Source: an uncultured Clostridia bacterium | Lineage (GTDB): Bacteria > Bacillota > Clostridia > Christensenellales > Borkfalkiaceae | DNA length: 64,000 bases | Direction of reading: 5' to 3' | NCBI GenBank assembly: GCA_944327465.1 | Contig: CALVHH010000004.1 | Span: forward strand, 59,923 to 123,922 | In this document: positions 1-8,442 of the stretch, in pieces | How the letters are laid out: each line of letters begins with the position of its first letter | How positions within the stretch are numbered: the stretch's first letter is position 1 | Made by a program: the position numbers and the translations under genes | Notes under the pieces: generated by a model | The model's input: the letters and a program-made list of their open reading frames with translations, nothing else | Told to the model about the DNA's origin: nothing | The model's database searches: none

Positions 1-504
1 GCCATACTCTCGGGGCAGTGCGACGGCGAGCTGACCAAGATAATCCGCGCCATAGTCACCGCCGAAGAGCCTATATCCACGCAGTTTTTAATAAGGCGCG
101 CACTGTCCGTCTGCGGCATAACGAAGTACGGCAGCAAGCTTGAAAACAAGCTCTCCGCGCTCATTTCGGCGTGCGCGTTCAAGAGCGCGTCTTTTGCCGG
201 CTTTACCTACTGCTACAAGAGCGAGAAGTCGCTCTCCTACGACAGGTACCGCGTTGAAAACGGCACGCAGGTGCGCACTTCCGACAGCGACTATACGCCG
301 TTTGAAGTAATTTCGCTCGTCAAAGCCATACTATTGGACAAGGTGAGCATGTATTCGGATGAACTCATACCCGCAGTCATAAAGCAGCTCGGCGTGCCCC
401 GCACGTCCGACAGGATGACCGCGTTCATAAACGCCTGCATAGACGCGGGCGTCAATGAGGGGCTGTTTATCCGCAGCATATCCGACAGGATATCTTTGAG
501 CTGA
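1..504 (+). CDS. C-terminal end of a DUF3320-type helicase-like protein (partial)
   Basis: Frame 1 is open from the first base to TGA at 502-504, giving the last 167 residues of a longer protein whose start lies outside the window. The fragment has a winged-helix-like pattern (EEPISTQFLIRRALSVCGI, then GSKLENKLSAL) followed by a short beta segment and YTPFEVISLVKAIL. This resembles the DUF3320 domain at the C-terminus of large DUF4011/superfamily I helicase-like proteins of unknown cellular role. The family call comes from pattern memory only. The stop is followed three bases later by the comEC start, so the two may share a transcript. Confidence 0.5.
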   Translation, partial: AILSGQCDGELTKIIRAIVTAEEPISTQFLIRRALSVCGITKYGSKLENKLSALISACAFKSASFAGFTYCYKSEKSLSYDRYRVENGTQVRTSDSDYTPFEVISLVKAILLDKVSMYSDELIPAVIKQLGVPRTSDRMTAFINACIDAGVNEGLFIRSISDRISLS

Positions 505-507
505 GTC

Positions 508-2607
508 ATGCGCAGGGCGGGCAGGCTGATAAACTTCAGATTGCCGGTATTTGCCGCGCTCGCACTCGTGTGCGGCGCGGCTTTGGCATACGTTTTTATG
601 CTGTTCGGCGTGGAGTACTTCTATCTCCTGGCTGCCCTGCCCGTATTTGCGGCGGCGCTGACGGCGCTGCTCATATTTACCCGCAGCCGCCGCGCAGTTG
701 CCGCTTTTGCCGTCATTGCCGCGGCTTTCGCCGCGGGCGCGGTGCTGTGTGCGCTCGCGCTGACCGACGCCTCTTCGCCGCCCGTCATGTCGGGTGAGTT
801 TGCCTATGTCACGGGCAGGGTGGAGGACGTGCGCCGCGCATCTTCGGGCGGGGTGACGCTCGTGCTCTCCTCGGCGTCGGCGGGCGGCGAACTTTTAAAG
901 GGCGACGTGCTGGTGTATCTCGATGAAAGCGCAGGCGGCGCCGTCGCGCCCGGCTATACCGTAAGGGTGTTCGGTCAGGTCTTTCACTACGACCTCATCG
1001 CCTACGGCTCTGTCAACTACCGCGTCGTCAACGGCATGAGGTACTATGTCGACGCGCACGGCGCAATGGAATATTCCTACGGCTTTTCGCTGTTCGGCGT
1101 GCTCCGTGCGGGCATATACGACATGCTCACGTCCCACCTCGACGGCGAGACTGCCGCCATAGCCTACGCCATGATAACGGGCAGCACGCAGGACATTTCC
1201 TTCGATACGCTGTCGGCGTTCCGCTACGGCGGGGTGTCGCACATATTCGCCGTTTCGGGCATGAACATAACGCTGCTGTATATGTCGGTGTTCGCGATGC
1301 TCAGGCGCACGGGCGTCGGACGCTGGCCGTCGGCGTGCGTCTGTCTGGCGGTCATATTCGTATATACCGGCATGTGCGGCTTTACTCTTTCGGCGGTCAG
1401 GGCTGCCATAATGTGCGCCGTCGCCTCGCTGGCTTCGCTGACGCGCAACAAGTACGACGCCTTCAATTCGCTCGCCATCTCGGTCATCATAATAGTGCTC
1501 GTCGACCCCTTTCATCTGTTCGACGTCGGGTTCATGCTTTCCGTATGCGCAATGCTGGGCATAATCCTGCTTGCTCCCCCTATATCCCGCGGGCTGCGCC
1601 GTCTGCCCCGTTCGCTTGCCGACAACATAGCCATGAGCCTCGCTTCGCAGGCGTCCACGCTGCCCGCGCTGCTCGCCACGTTCGGCTATATCTCGGGCGC
1701 GGGGCTCATACTCAACATCGCTGTGCTGCCGCTCCTGTCGCTTTTATACGTGCTGCTGTTTGCCTGCGTGGTGCTATGCGCCGTCATACCGCCCGCGGCG
1801 GGCGTACTTTTGCCCGCCGCGGCGCTGCCATTGCAGGCAATCGTCAATTTTTTCGTGGCTTCGGGCTTTGAAGATTCCCTCGTCTCGGGCTTCGGCGGCT
1901 GGTGGCTGCCCATAGTTGTGTTCGTCGGCATAGCCGCGCTCTCGGATAAGTTCAACCTGCGCCGCAGTCTGCGCGCCGCCGCTGCGGGCGTCTGCGCCCT
2001 GGGTTTTGTGCTGGGCTGCGTGTTTTCGGGCGCCGTGTTCGGCGGCGAAACGCGCATAGTCGCGGGCGGATATTACGGCGGCGGCATGGTGCTCGTCCGC
2101 TCGGGCGAAGGCACTGTAATGATATTGGTGTGCGATACCTACCCGGGCGGCATAGGCACGTTCGCGGGCACATATGCGCCCGGCGGCGTCGACGACCTGA
2201 TCATAGTCGGCGGCGACGAGTGCGCCCGGTACTATTACGAGTGCGGCGTTGACGCTCAAAGGGTGTGGCTGCCGCCAGGCAGTATAGCGCTCGGCGGGCT
2301 GGACGGCGCACAGGTGCGCTACGAGGGGCAATTCGAACTCTACGGCACTCAATACGGCTTCGGCGACGACTATACCCTCACCGCCGCCGCGGGCGGCGTC
2401 ACCTTTGCCGTCTGCACGGGCGGGTATGCCGATATGGGCAGGGCGGACGTCGCGTTCTGCATGCAGCCGCCCCAAGGCGCCGCCGCAAATACTTGGGTGT
2501 GTTTCAACGGCATGACGGGCGATTTCAATCTCTATTCGCAGGGATGCTTGCAATTTATCGCAAACGGTGGTACACTTATAATGACGGGCTATATCCCCGA
2601 AAAATGA
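508..2607 (+). CDS. comEC: ComEC/Rec2-family DNA uptake channel with a degenerate C-terminal domain
   Basis: ComEC forms the inner-membrane channel that passes single-stranded DNA during natural transformation. The 699-residue product starts with hydrophobic N-terminal helices, then a DUF4131-like soluble segment. The competence domain follows, with GGVSHIFAVSGMNITLLY near residue 242 and DVGFMLSVCAMLGIILLAP near residue 339, both hallmark ComEC motifs, and many membrane segments up to about residue 505. The last ~190 residues sit where canonical ComEC has a metallo-beta-lactamase-like domain, but they contain no histidine, so the HxHxDH metal site is missing. The start is ATG 508, three bases after the preceding stop. 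holA begins 7 bp downstream, a common Firmicutes arrangement. No other competence genes are visible. Confidence 0.9.
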   Translation: MRRAGRLINFRLPVFAALALVCGAALAYVFMLFGVEYFYLLAALPVFAAALTALLIFTRSRRAVAAFAVIAAAFAAGAVLCALALTDASSPPVMSGEFAYVTGRVEDVRRASSGGVTLVLSSASAGGELLKGDVLVYLDESAGGAVAPGYTVRVFGQVFHYDLIAYGSVNYRVVNGMRYYVDAHGAMEYSYGFSLFGVLRAGIYDMLTSHLDGETAAIAYAMITGSTQDISFDTLSAFRYGGVSHIFAVSGMNITLLYMSVFAMLRRTGVGRWPSACVCLAVIFVYTGMCGFTLSAVRAAIMCAVASLASLTRNKYDAFNSLAISVIIIVLVDPFHLFDVGFMLSVCAMLGIILLAPPISRGLRRLPRSLADNIAMSLASQASTLPALLATFGYISGAGLILNIAVLPLLSLLYVLLFACVVLCAVIPPAAGVLLPAAALPLQAIVNFFVASGFEDSLVSGFGGWWLPIVVFVGIAALSDKFNLRRSLRAAAAGVCALGFVLGCVFSGAVFGGETRIVAGGYYGGGMVLVRSGEGTVMILVCDTYPGGIGTFAGTYAPGGVDDLIIVGGDECARYYYECGVDAQRVWLPPGSIALGGLDGAQVRYEGQFELYGTQYGFGDDYTLTAAAGGVTFAVCTGGYADMGRADVAFCMQPPQGAAANTWVCFNGMTGDFNLYSQGCLQFIANGGTLIMTGYIPEK

Positions 2608-2614
2608 GGCAGAC

Positions 2615-3589
2615 ATGAAGTATACCGAGCTCAAAAACGACATAGCCGCGGGCGACCGCAGGATATATCTCCTCGAAGGCGACGACGCCTATTTCCGCAG
2701 CCGCGGCGAGGAGCAGATAAAGTCTGCCTTTCTGGAACTGCCCGAACTCAACTTCACTTCGTTTGACGGCGCCTCGCTTAAGGGTGCTTCGCTGACAAAG
2801 CTGACTGCGGCAATGGCTGCGTATCCTTTTATGTCGCAAAAGCGCATAATAAGGGTAGAGGAATTGTATCCCACCGAATCCGACTACGAAAAATATCTTT
2901 CGGCTGCGTTCGAAAACTGCCCGCCCTCAACCATACTCATGATCGTCAACAGCGGCGCGGGCAAGGGCGTGCAGCTCAAGCGCAAAAAGTGCGTGACCTA
3001 TATCGACTGCTCGCACGCCGACGAAGACACCGTTTGCCGCTGGGTGTTCGGCACGCTCAAACGTGCGGGCATATCTGCGGACGTGCAGGCGTGCCGCAGG
3101 GTGGCGGCGTACTGCCTTTCGGATATGGCAAGGGTGGAAGGCGAGGTGCAAAAGCTCATTGCCCTGGGCGCGGACAGCGTCACCGAACAACTGGTGGACG
3201 AAGTGGTCTACAAGGACGCCGACTACAAGATATACGAAATGACCGACGCCGTCGCGTACAAAAATTATTCAAAGTTCATAGATATCTGCACCGAACTTTC
3301 GGCGGGCAGCGCCGACCGCGCGGCGGTCATGGCGGCGCTGTTGAGGTACTTTAAAAACCTCGTCATAATAGGCAGTTCGCAAGCGGGCGCCGCCGAACTT
3401 GCCAGGCAGCTGAAAATGCCCGAATTTGCCGTCAGGCGCAGCGCCGAACGCGCCCGCGCCTTCGGTACGGAGCGGCTGCTTTCGCTCACTTCGGCTCTGT
3501 ACGAGCTGTCTGCGCGCATGCGCTCGGGCAGGCTGACGCCCGACGGCGCCTTCTTCTGTTCGCTCGCCGCGGTGCTGTTCGGGCAGTAA
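2615..3589 (+). CDS. holA: DNA polymerase III subunit delta
   Basis: HolA is the clamp-loader subunit that opens the beta sliding clamp. The 324-residue product has the usual family length and layout: an N-terminal region beginning MKYTELKNDIAAGDRR and YLLEGDDAYF, a middle domain with DMARVEGEVQKLIALG, and a C-terminal helical collar domain (AVMAALLRYFKNLVIIG). It follows comEC by 7 bp, with a weak GAGG ribosome-binding site at 2606-2609. The comEC-holA order is typical of Firmicutes and supports the call. A GC-rich hairpin follows the stop. Confidence 0.9.
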   Translation: MKYTELKNDIAAGDRRIYLLEGDDAYFRSRGEEQIKSAFLELPELNFTSFDGASLKGASLTKLTAAMAAYPFMSQKRIIRVEELYPTESDYEKYLSAAFENCPPSTILMIVNSGAGKGVQLKRKKCVTYIDCSHADEDTVCRWVFGTLKRAGISADVQACRRVAAYCLSDMARVEGEVQKLIALGADSVTEQLVDEVVYKDADYKIYEMTDAVAYKNYSKFIDICTELSAGSADRAAVMAALLRYFKNLVIIGSSQAGAAELARQLKMPEFAVRRSAERARAFGTERLLSLTSALYELSARMRSGRLTPDGAFFCSLAAVLFGQ

Positions 3590-3594
3590 AAGCC

Positions 3595-3610
3595 CCGCCC
3601 GTGCGGGCGG
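3595..3610 (+). terminator. GC-rich hairpin after holA (possible terminator)
   Basis: CCGCCCG pairs with CGGGCGG across a two-base loop, 5 bp after the holA stop. There is no U-run, so intrinsic termination is uncertain. It separates the comEC-holA unit from the cdaA promoter region. Confidence 0.35.
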
Positions 3611-3657
3611 CAAGGCACATTTTGCCATAACTGAGCAAATTATGTGAGGCAAAACGC

Positions 3658-3686
3658 TTTATTTTTGACGCAAAAAATAATATAAT
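3658..3686 (+). promoter_or_regulatory. Putative promoter of cdaA
   Basis: The -10 is a perfect TATAAT at 3681-3686. A weak -35 (TTTATT, 3658-3663) lies 17 bp upstream. A TTGACG at 3665-3670 is too close to serve as the -35. Transcription would start near 3693, leaving a leader of about 50 nt before the cdaA ATG. Confidence 0.45.
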
Positions 3687-3742
3687 ACATATGAAAGGCG
3701 GTGCGGCGGTCACAGCCGCAAGCAAATTTACGGAGTGCAACA

Positions 3743-4552
3743 ATGAATTCCTGGCAGGCAATAGTTGATAAGTTAACAGCCATGTGGAAGGGGCTCGACT
3801 GGACGTATGCCGTTCAGCTCGTGGCGTTTGCCGTGCTGTTCTATCTGGCGTTCAAAATTTTAAAGGCGAACAAGGGCGGCAAATTCATAGCCATACTGTG
3901 CGCCGCCGTAGTAGTGTTCGGCGCGGCATGCTCGTTTTCGGACAACATCAGCTCGCAGACTCTGCTCATTTTAATATTCATCTCCATAATAGTCGTGGTC
4001 ACCATGTTCAACGTCGAAATCAAGCGCGGCATGCTCGATTCCGGCGCCCGCCGCCACGCCCCGCACTCCGAAATGACCGTCGGGCACATCGAAAAGATTA
4101 TAAGGGAGGTCATTCGCGCCGTTCAGGACATGTCCAAGACGAATACGGGCGCGCTGATAGTGCTCTCCAACCAGAACCTGCCCGAAGGCATAATCTCTTC
4201 CGGCACGGTCGTCAATGCCGATATAACCTCGCCCATGATAGAGGCGGTGTTCTACCCCAAGGCGCCCCTGCACGACGGCGCAATGATAATAGAAGGCGAC
4301 AAGATACACGCCGCGGGCTGCTTTCTGCCCATAATCCAGAACGACAACCTGCCCCAGGAGCTCGGCTCGCGCCATCGCGCCGCGCTGGGCGTAACTTCGG
4401 TGGCTTCGGTCACGGCTATCGTGGTATCCGAAGAGACGGGCATAATAACCATAGTAAAGAACGGCGAAGTGCGCAAGCGCTATGCCAGCGACGCCGATTT
4501 AAAGAACGCGCTCTCGCAGTATTACTGGTCAGATCTGACCGCGGAATCTTGA
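3743..4552 (+). CDS. cdaA: Diadenylate cyclase CdaA (c-di-AMP synthase)
   Basis: CdaA condenses two ATP into c-di-AMP at the membrane and controls potassium and osmolyte balance and wall homeostasis in Firmicutes. The 269-residue product has three N-terminal membrane segments (about residues 16-34, 43-60, 69-88) and a DAC catalytic domain with DGA at 178-180 and RHR at 210-212. ATG 3743 is chosen because CGGAG at 3731-3735 precedes it; the upstream in-frame GTG 3701 has no site and lies close to the putative transcription start. The next gene is normally cdaR, the regulatory partner. Here only a 38-residue membrane-anchor remnant follows. By my count 18 of 29 Ile codons are ATA, typical of this genome. 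Confidence 0.95.
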   Translation: MNSWQAIVDKLTAMWKGLDWTYAVQLVAFAVLFYLAFKILKANKGGKFIAILCAAVVVFGAACSFSDNISSQTLLILIFISIIVVVTMFNVEIKRGMLDSGARRHAPHSEMTVGHIEKIIREVIRAVQDMSKTNTGALIVLSNQNLPEGIISSGTVVNADITSPMIEAVFYPKAPLHDGAMIIEGDKIHAAGCFLPIIQNDNLPQELGSRHRAALGVTSVASVTAIVVSEETGIITIVKNGEVRKRYASDADLKNALSQYYWSDLTAES

Positions 4553-4577
4553 GCCCTGCACGGCGGAGGACGGTTAA

Positions 4578-4694
4578 ATGAAAAAATTCAGAAAGGTATT
4601 AAAGGACATATTCACCAAAAATATTGATATCAAGCTGCTCGCGCTCGTCATCGCCGCGCTCACTGTGGTGTTTATCAACATTCCGAGCGCATAA
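4578..4694 (+). CDS. 38-residue CdaR-like membrane anchor (YbbR domains absent)
   Basis: ATG 4578 follows GGAGG at 4566-4570 and opens a 38-codon frame ending with TAA 4692-4694. The peptide is a basic, amphipathic start (MKKFRKVLKDIFTKNIDIK) and one hydrophobic helix (LLALVIAALTVVFINIP). That matches the N-terminus of CdaR, in which a KN-x-x-x-K-LLSL anchor precedes several YbbR domains. It lies 25 bp after cdaA, exactly where cdaR belongs. No YbbR domains follow, because the DUF1015 gene begins 16 bp later. It could be a decayed cdaR, or a deliberate micropeptide that still contacts CdaA in the membrane. The good ribosome-binding site favours translation. Confidence 0.6.
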   Translation: MKKFRKVLKDIFTKNIDIKLLALVIAALTVVFINIPSA

Positions 4695-4710
4695 TAAAGG
4701 GGCGGCAGTT

Positions 4711-5904
4711 ATGAGCACTATAATCATACCCCAAATCTATCTGCCCGCCGTGGACGACCTCGGCGCGTGGGCTACGATAGCCTGCGACCAATACACTTCC
4801 GACGGCGCATACTGGCAAAAACTTGAAAGCTTTGTCGGCGACAAGCCTTCAACGCTCAATCTCATATTCCCCGAAATCTATCTGGGCGACAACGACAGCC
4901 AAAGGATAGCCCGCATAAACGAAAACATGCGCACCTACCTCGCTTCGGGCGTGTTCAGACCGTATACGGGGCTCGTGCTCGTAGAGCGCACCACCCGTTC
5001 GGGCACGCGCACGGGCATACTGCTTGCCGTCGACCTCGAAGAATACAGCTTCCGCCCCGCCTCAAAGGCGATAGTGCGTTCTACCGAAGCTACCATTCTG
5101 GAGCGCATCCCGCCCCGCGTGGCGATACGCAAGGACGCCCCGATAGAGCTGCCGCATATAATGCTGTTGTACGACGACGCGTACGGCGAAGTGCTCGCGG
5201 CGGCGGAGCGGGGCGAAAAACTTTACGACTTCGAACTCAACATGGGCGGCGGGCACGTAAAGGGCACCGCCATAACCAACGGCGAAGAGGTCATATCGCA
5301 GCTGATGCGCCTTTCGCGCATACCCGAGAGCGTAAAAAAGTACGGCAGGGCAGAAGAGCTGCTCTTCGTCGTGGGCGACGGCAACCATTCGCTCGCCGCG
5401 GCAAAGCAGTGCTGGGACGATTTAAAGTCGTCCCTCACCCCCGAAGAGCGGGAGGTTCATCCCGCCAGGTTCGCCCTTGCCGAGGGGGTCAACATCTACG
5501 ACCCCGCGCTCAGGTTCGAGCCCATACACCGCTTTGTAAAGACGGATAAGCCCGACCTGTTTTTAAAGGGCATGCCCTCGGGCGGCAGCGGCAGGGCGGT
5601 GGTCGTGATAGACGGCAAGAGGGGAGCCGTGCACTTCCCCGAAAACATTCCCGAAGGCATTCGCGCCCTCGATGAATACATCACCACGTTCATAACCACT
5701 CACGGCGGCTCGGTCGACTATGTCCACGGCGCCGACGAGGTGGCGGCTCTGTCCGGGGACGGCGTGGGCATACTGCTGCCCGCCATCTCCAAAAACGATT
5801 TGTTCCGCCTCGTCATCGAGGGGGGCAACCTGCCCAGGAAGACTTTTTCCATGGGCGACGGCGACGAAAAGCGATACTATATTGAAGCTAAGGCGATAAA
5901 GTAA
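4711..5904 (+). CDS. DUF1015 family protein
   Basis: The 397-residue protein matches the DUF1015 family, found beside serine-biosynthesis genes in many anaerobes but without an established activity. Visible signatures are the N-terminal WATIACDQYTSD segment, VVGDGNHSLAAAKQCW near residues 220-235, and a C-terminal GILLPAISKNDLFRLV. The start is ATG 4711, after AAGGGG at 4697-4702; a longer upstream in-frame extension is rejected because it runs through the CdaR-like peptide gene. The lysC start lies 6 bp after the stop, so both are probably co-transcribed. I cannot assign a reaction. Confidence 0.8.
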   Translation: MSTIIIPQIYLPAVDDLGAWATIACDQYTSDGAYWQKLESFVGDKPSTLNLIFPEIYLGDNDSQRIARINENMRTYLASGVFRPYTGLVLVERTTRSGTRTGILLAVDLEEYSFRPASKAIVRSTEATILERIPPRVAIRKDAPIELPHIMLLYDDAYGEVLAAAERGEKLYDFELNMGGGHVKGTAITNGEEVISQLMRLSRIPESVKKYGRAEELLFVVGDGNHSLAAAKQCWDDLKSSLTPEEREVHPARFALAEGVNIYDPALRFEPIHRFVKTDKPDLFLKGMPSGGSGRAVVVIDGKRGAVHFPENIPEGIRALDEYITTFITTHGGSVDYVHGADEVAALSGDGVGILLPAISKNDLFRLVIEGGNLPRKTFSMGDGDEKRYYIEAKAIK

Positions 5905-5910
5905 AATATT

Positions 5911-7233
5911 ATGGCGTTAAAAGTTTGTAAATTCGGCGGCACGTCCATGGCGGACGGCCACACAATGACCAAGGTAAAAAATATAATACTCGGCGACGCG
6001 GACAGAAGGTACGTCGTCGTTTCGGCGCCCGGCAAGCGCTTTTCGGGCGATGAAAAGGTCACCGACCTTTTATATAAGTGCTACGAAGAGCTCATGGACC
6101 ACGGCGACTGCAAAAGGGCGTTCGCCGCTGTGCGCAGACGCTTCGAAAGCATCGTCAAGGAGCTCAATTTAGACTACGACATGCAGCCGGTGCTGGACGC
6201 CACCGAGCGCAGGATAGACGACGAAAAGAGCAGGGACTTCACCGCGTCGCGCGGGGAATACCTTGCCGCCGTAGTCATGGCAGCGCTGCTCGGCGCAAAG
6301 TTTATCGACGCCGAGGACGTGGTGTTCTTCGATGAGAGCGGTGCGTTCGACGACAAGCGCAGCTACGCCGCCATAGCCGCGGCAGCAGAGGGCGCCGATC
6401 TTGCGGTGTTCCCCGGCTTTTACGGCAGGGGCGCCGACGGAAAGGTAAAGACGTTTTCGCGCGGCGGTTCTGATATTTCGGGCGCCATAGTCGCCCGTGC
6501 GCTCGGCGCAAGCGTATACGAGAACTGGACTGATGTTTCGGGCTTCCTTGCCTGCGACCCCCGCATAGTCGACAGCCCCAGGCGCATAAAGGCGCTGTCG
6601 TATAAGGAGCTCAGGGAGCTTTCGTACATGGGCGCAAACGTGCTGCACTCCGAAAGCATCTTCCCCGTGCGCAGGGCAAACATTCCCATAGTCATTAAAA
6701 ATACCTTCCGCCCCGAGGACGAGGGCACGGCGATACTGCCAATAGCCCAGTATAAGCCGAGCGGAAACATAGTCACGGGCATAGCCGGCAAAAAGAATTT
6801 CACGGTAATATTCATTGAAAAATCGCACATGAACACCGAAGTCGGCTTTGTCCGCAAGGTGCTGTCCGTGCTCGAACACTTCGGCGTTTCTGTAGAGCAC
6901 ATCCCTTCGGGAATCGACACCATGTCGGTCGTCATCGAGAGCGCCGTTTTGGACAATTTCAAACTCGAACAGATACTTGAAAGCATCAAGGCGGAAGTCG
7001 AGCCCGACTTCATGCGCGTCAGCGAGAACATAGCGCTCATCGCCACCGTCGGGCACGGCATGTCGTCTTCGGTCGGTACTTCGGCAAGGCTCTTCAAGGC
7101 GCTCGCCGATGCGGGCGTGAACATCAAGATGATAGATCAGGGCTCTTCCAACATAATCGTAGCCGTCAAAAACGAGGACATGGAAAAGTGCATAGCTGCC
7201 ATCTACCGCGAATTTTTCGGCAATATCGGTTAA
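5911..7233 (+). CDS. lysC: Aspartate kinase
   Basis: The enzyme phosphorylates L-aspartate, the first step towards lysine, diaminopimelate, threonine and methionine. The 440-residue protein has KFGGTSM at residues 7-13 (nucleotide-binding signature), an amino acid kinase domain to about residue 290 with SRGGSDISGA, and two C-terminal ACT domains (near VIFIEKSHMNTEVGFVRK, and IALIATVGHGMSSSVGTSA) that normally bind inhibiting amino acids. It is monofunctional: no homoserine dehydrogenase follows. There is no leader of its own, so lysine-riboswitch control at this point is unlikely. An intrinsic terminator follows. Confidence 0.95.
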   Translation: MALKVCKFGGTSMADGHTMTKVKNIILGDADRRYVVVSAPGKRFSGDEKVTDLLYKCYEELMDHGDCKRAFAAVRRRFESIVKELNLDYDMQPVLDATERRIDDEKSRDFTASRGEYLAAVVMAALLGAKFIDAEDVVFFDESGAFDDKRSYAAIAAAAEGADLAVFPGFYGRGADGKVKTFSRGGSDISGAIVARALGASVYENWTDVSGFLACDPRIVDSPRRIKALSYKELRELSYMGANVLHSESIFPVRRANIPIVIKNTFRPEDEGTAILPIAQYKPSGNIVTGIAGKKNFTVIFIEKSHMNTEVGFVRKVLSVLEHFGVSVEHIPSGIDTMSVVIESAVLDNFKLEQILESIKAEVEPDFMRVSENIALIATVGHGMSSSVGTSARLFKALADAGVNIKMIDQGSSNIIVAVKNEDMEKCIAAIYREFFGNIG

Positions 7234-7248
7234 ATTTTTGCTACATAC

Positions 7249-7284
7249 GCCGCCGCAAAGCTCGGCTTTGCGGCGGCTTTTTTT
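7249..7284 (+). terminator. Rho-independent terminator after lysC
   Basis: A perfect 12-bp stem (GCCGCCGCAAAG at 7249-7260 with CTTTGCGGCGGC at 7266-7277), loop CTCGG, then seven T. It ends the cdaA-to-lysC transcript. Confidence 0.9.
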
Positions 7285-7341
7285 CAATGCATTTGCCGCC
7301 CGCGGCGCACGGCGCCGCGGGCGGCAGTCATATAATATATC

Positions 7342-8388
7342 ATGCAGCTTTCGGTGTGTATGATAGTCAGGGACGAGGAGGATGTGCTCGCCCGCAGCAT
7401 AGCCTGCGCTCTCGCCGTCGCCGACGAGGTAATAGTCGTCGACACGGGCTCTGCGGACGGCAGTGCCGCCATCGCCCGCGCGGCGGGCGCAAAGGTATAT
7501 GACTTTGAATGGCGGGACGACTTCTCCGCCGCCCGCAACTACTCGTTTTCGCTCGCTTCGGGCGAATATATAATGTGGCTGGACGCCGACGACGTGATAG
7601 ATGGAGAGGACGCGGAGCAGATAAGGCGGCTCGTGGCGGAGGGCGGGTTCGATGTCGCCATGTTAGGCTACCGCAGCGGCGACCTGTATTACTTCCGCGA
7701 GCGCATACTGCGCCGCTCCATGAACTTCGTCTGGAAGGGAGTGGTGCACGAGGTCATAGAGCCACGCGGCAGGGTGGTGTACTCTTCGGCAAAGATAGTG
7801 CACAAAAAGCTCAAAAAGGGCGACCCGCTGCGCAACCTGTTCATCTACCAAAGGCACATCGCCGGCGGCATGCGCCTCGAAGGGCGGCAGCAGTTTTACT
7901 ACGGCAGGGAGCTGTTCTATTGTTCCATGTATGCGCAGGCGATAGCCGTGCTCGATCAATTTCTGCGCGGCGACGGCTGGTCGGTGAACAAAGCCGAAGC
8001 CTGCCGCACGCTGTACTACTGCCACAGGGCGCTGGGCGACGGCGATCGGGCGATTTCGGCGCTGACGGACGCGTTTTTATATCTCCCGCCCCGCGCACAG
8101 GACTGCTGCCTGCTCGCCGCGGAGCTGTTCGCGCAAAAAAATTACGCCTGCGCAAGGTATTGGTACGAGCACGCCCTGCAAAGCCCCGAGCGGGCGGAAG
8201 AGGGCGGGTTCGTAGCCGACGGCTATTCGTCCTTCATTCCCCTCATAAACCTCGTCGCCGTGTGCGTCGCCCTCGGTGATTTGCCTGCCGCCGTGCGGTA
8301 CAACGAGCGCGCAGGCGCGCTCAAGCCGGGGCACCCTTCGTACCTTGCCAACGCAGAATACTTTAAAAGGACGGGCGCTTTGCCGTGA
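7342..8388 (+). CDS. Glycosyltransferase family 2 protein with C-terminal TPR-like repeats
   Basis: The 348-residue protein starts with a GT-A fold: MQLSVCMIVRDEEDVLARSI, then VVDTGSADGS (nucleotide-sugar binding), and WLDADDVI near residues 79-86 supplying the DxD metal site. From about residue 170 the chain becomes helical, with TPR-like units (YYGRELFYCSMYAQAIAVL, ACRTLYYCHRALGDGDRAI). This SunS/TPR glycosyltransferase layout is common in Firmicutes; donor and acceptor are unknown. A TATAAT at 7331-7336 ends five bases before the ATG and no ribosome-binding site is present, so the mRNA may be leaderless. It stands alone between two terminator-like hairpins. Confidence 0.85.
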   Translation: MQLSVCMIVRDEEDVLARSIACALAVADEVIVVDTGSADGSAAIARAAGAKVYDFEWRDDFSAARNYSFSLASGEYIMWLDADDVIDGEDAEQIRRLVAEGGFDVAMLGYRSGDLYYFRERILRRSMNFVWKGVVHEVIEPRGRVVYSSAKIVHKKLKKGDPLRNLFIYQRHIAGGMRLEGRQQFYYGRELFYCSMYAQAIAVLDQFLRGDGWSVNKAEACRTLYYCHRALGDGDRAISALTDAFLYLPPRAQDCCLLAAELFAQKNYACARYWYEHALQSPERAEEGGFVADGYSSFIPLINLVAVCVALGDLPAAVRYNERAGALKPGHPSYLANAEYFKRTGALP

Positions 8389-8398
8389 CTTGGAGAGC

Positions 8399-8440
8399 GC
8401 GGAGCGGCGGGGACTGCCTTTGCAGTCCCCGCCGCTCCGC
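8399..8440. terminator. Long hairpin between convergent genes
   Basis: A perfect 19-bp inverted repeat (8399-8417 with 8422-8440, four-base loop) lies between the stops of the convergent glycosyltransferase and GNAT genes. On the plus strand it is followed by GTTTAAATTTT, only a weak U-tract, so it may work as a shared terminator. Confidence 0.6.
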
Positions 8441-8442
8441 GT

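Noticed and set aside
5905-5910. Lysine riboswitch controlling lysC
   Set aside because: Only six bases separate lysC from the DUF1015 gene, leaving no room for a leader at this position.
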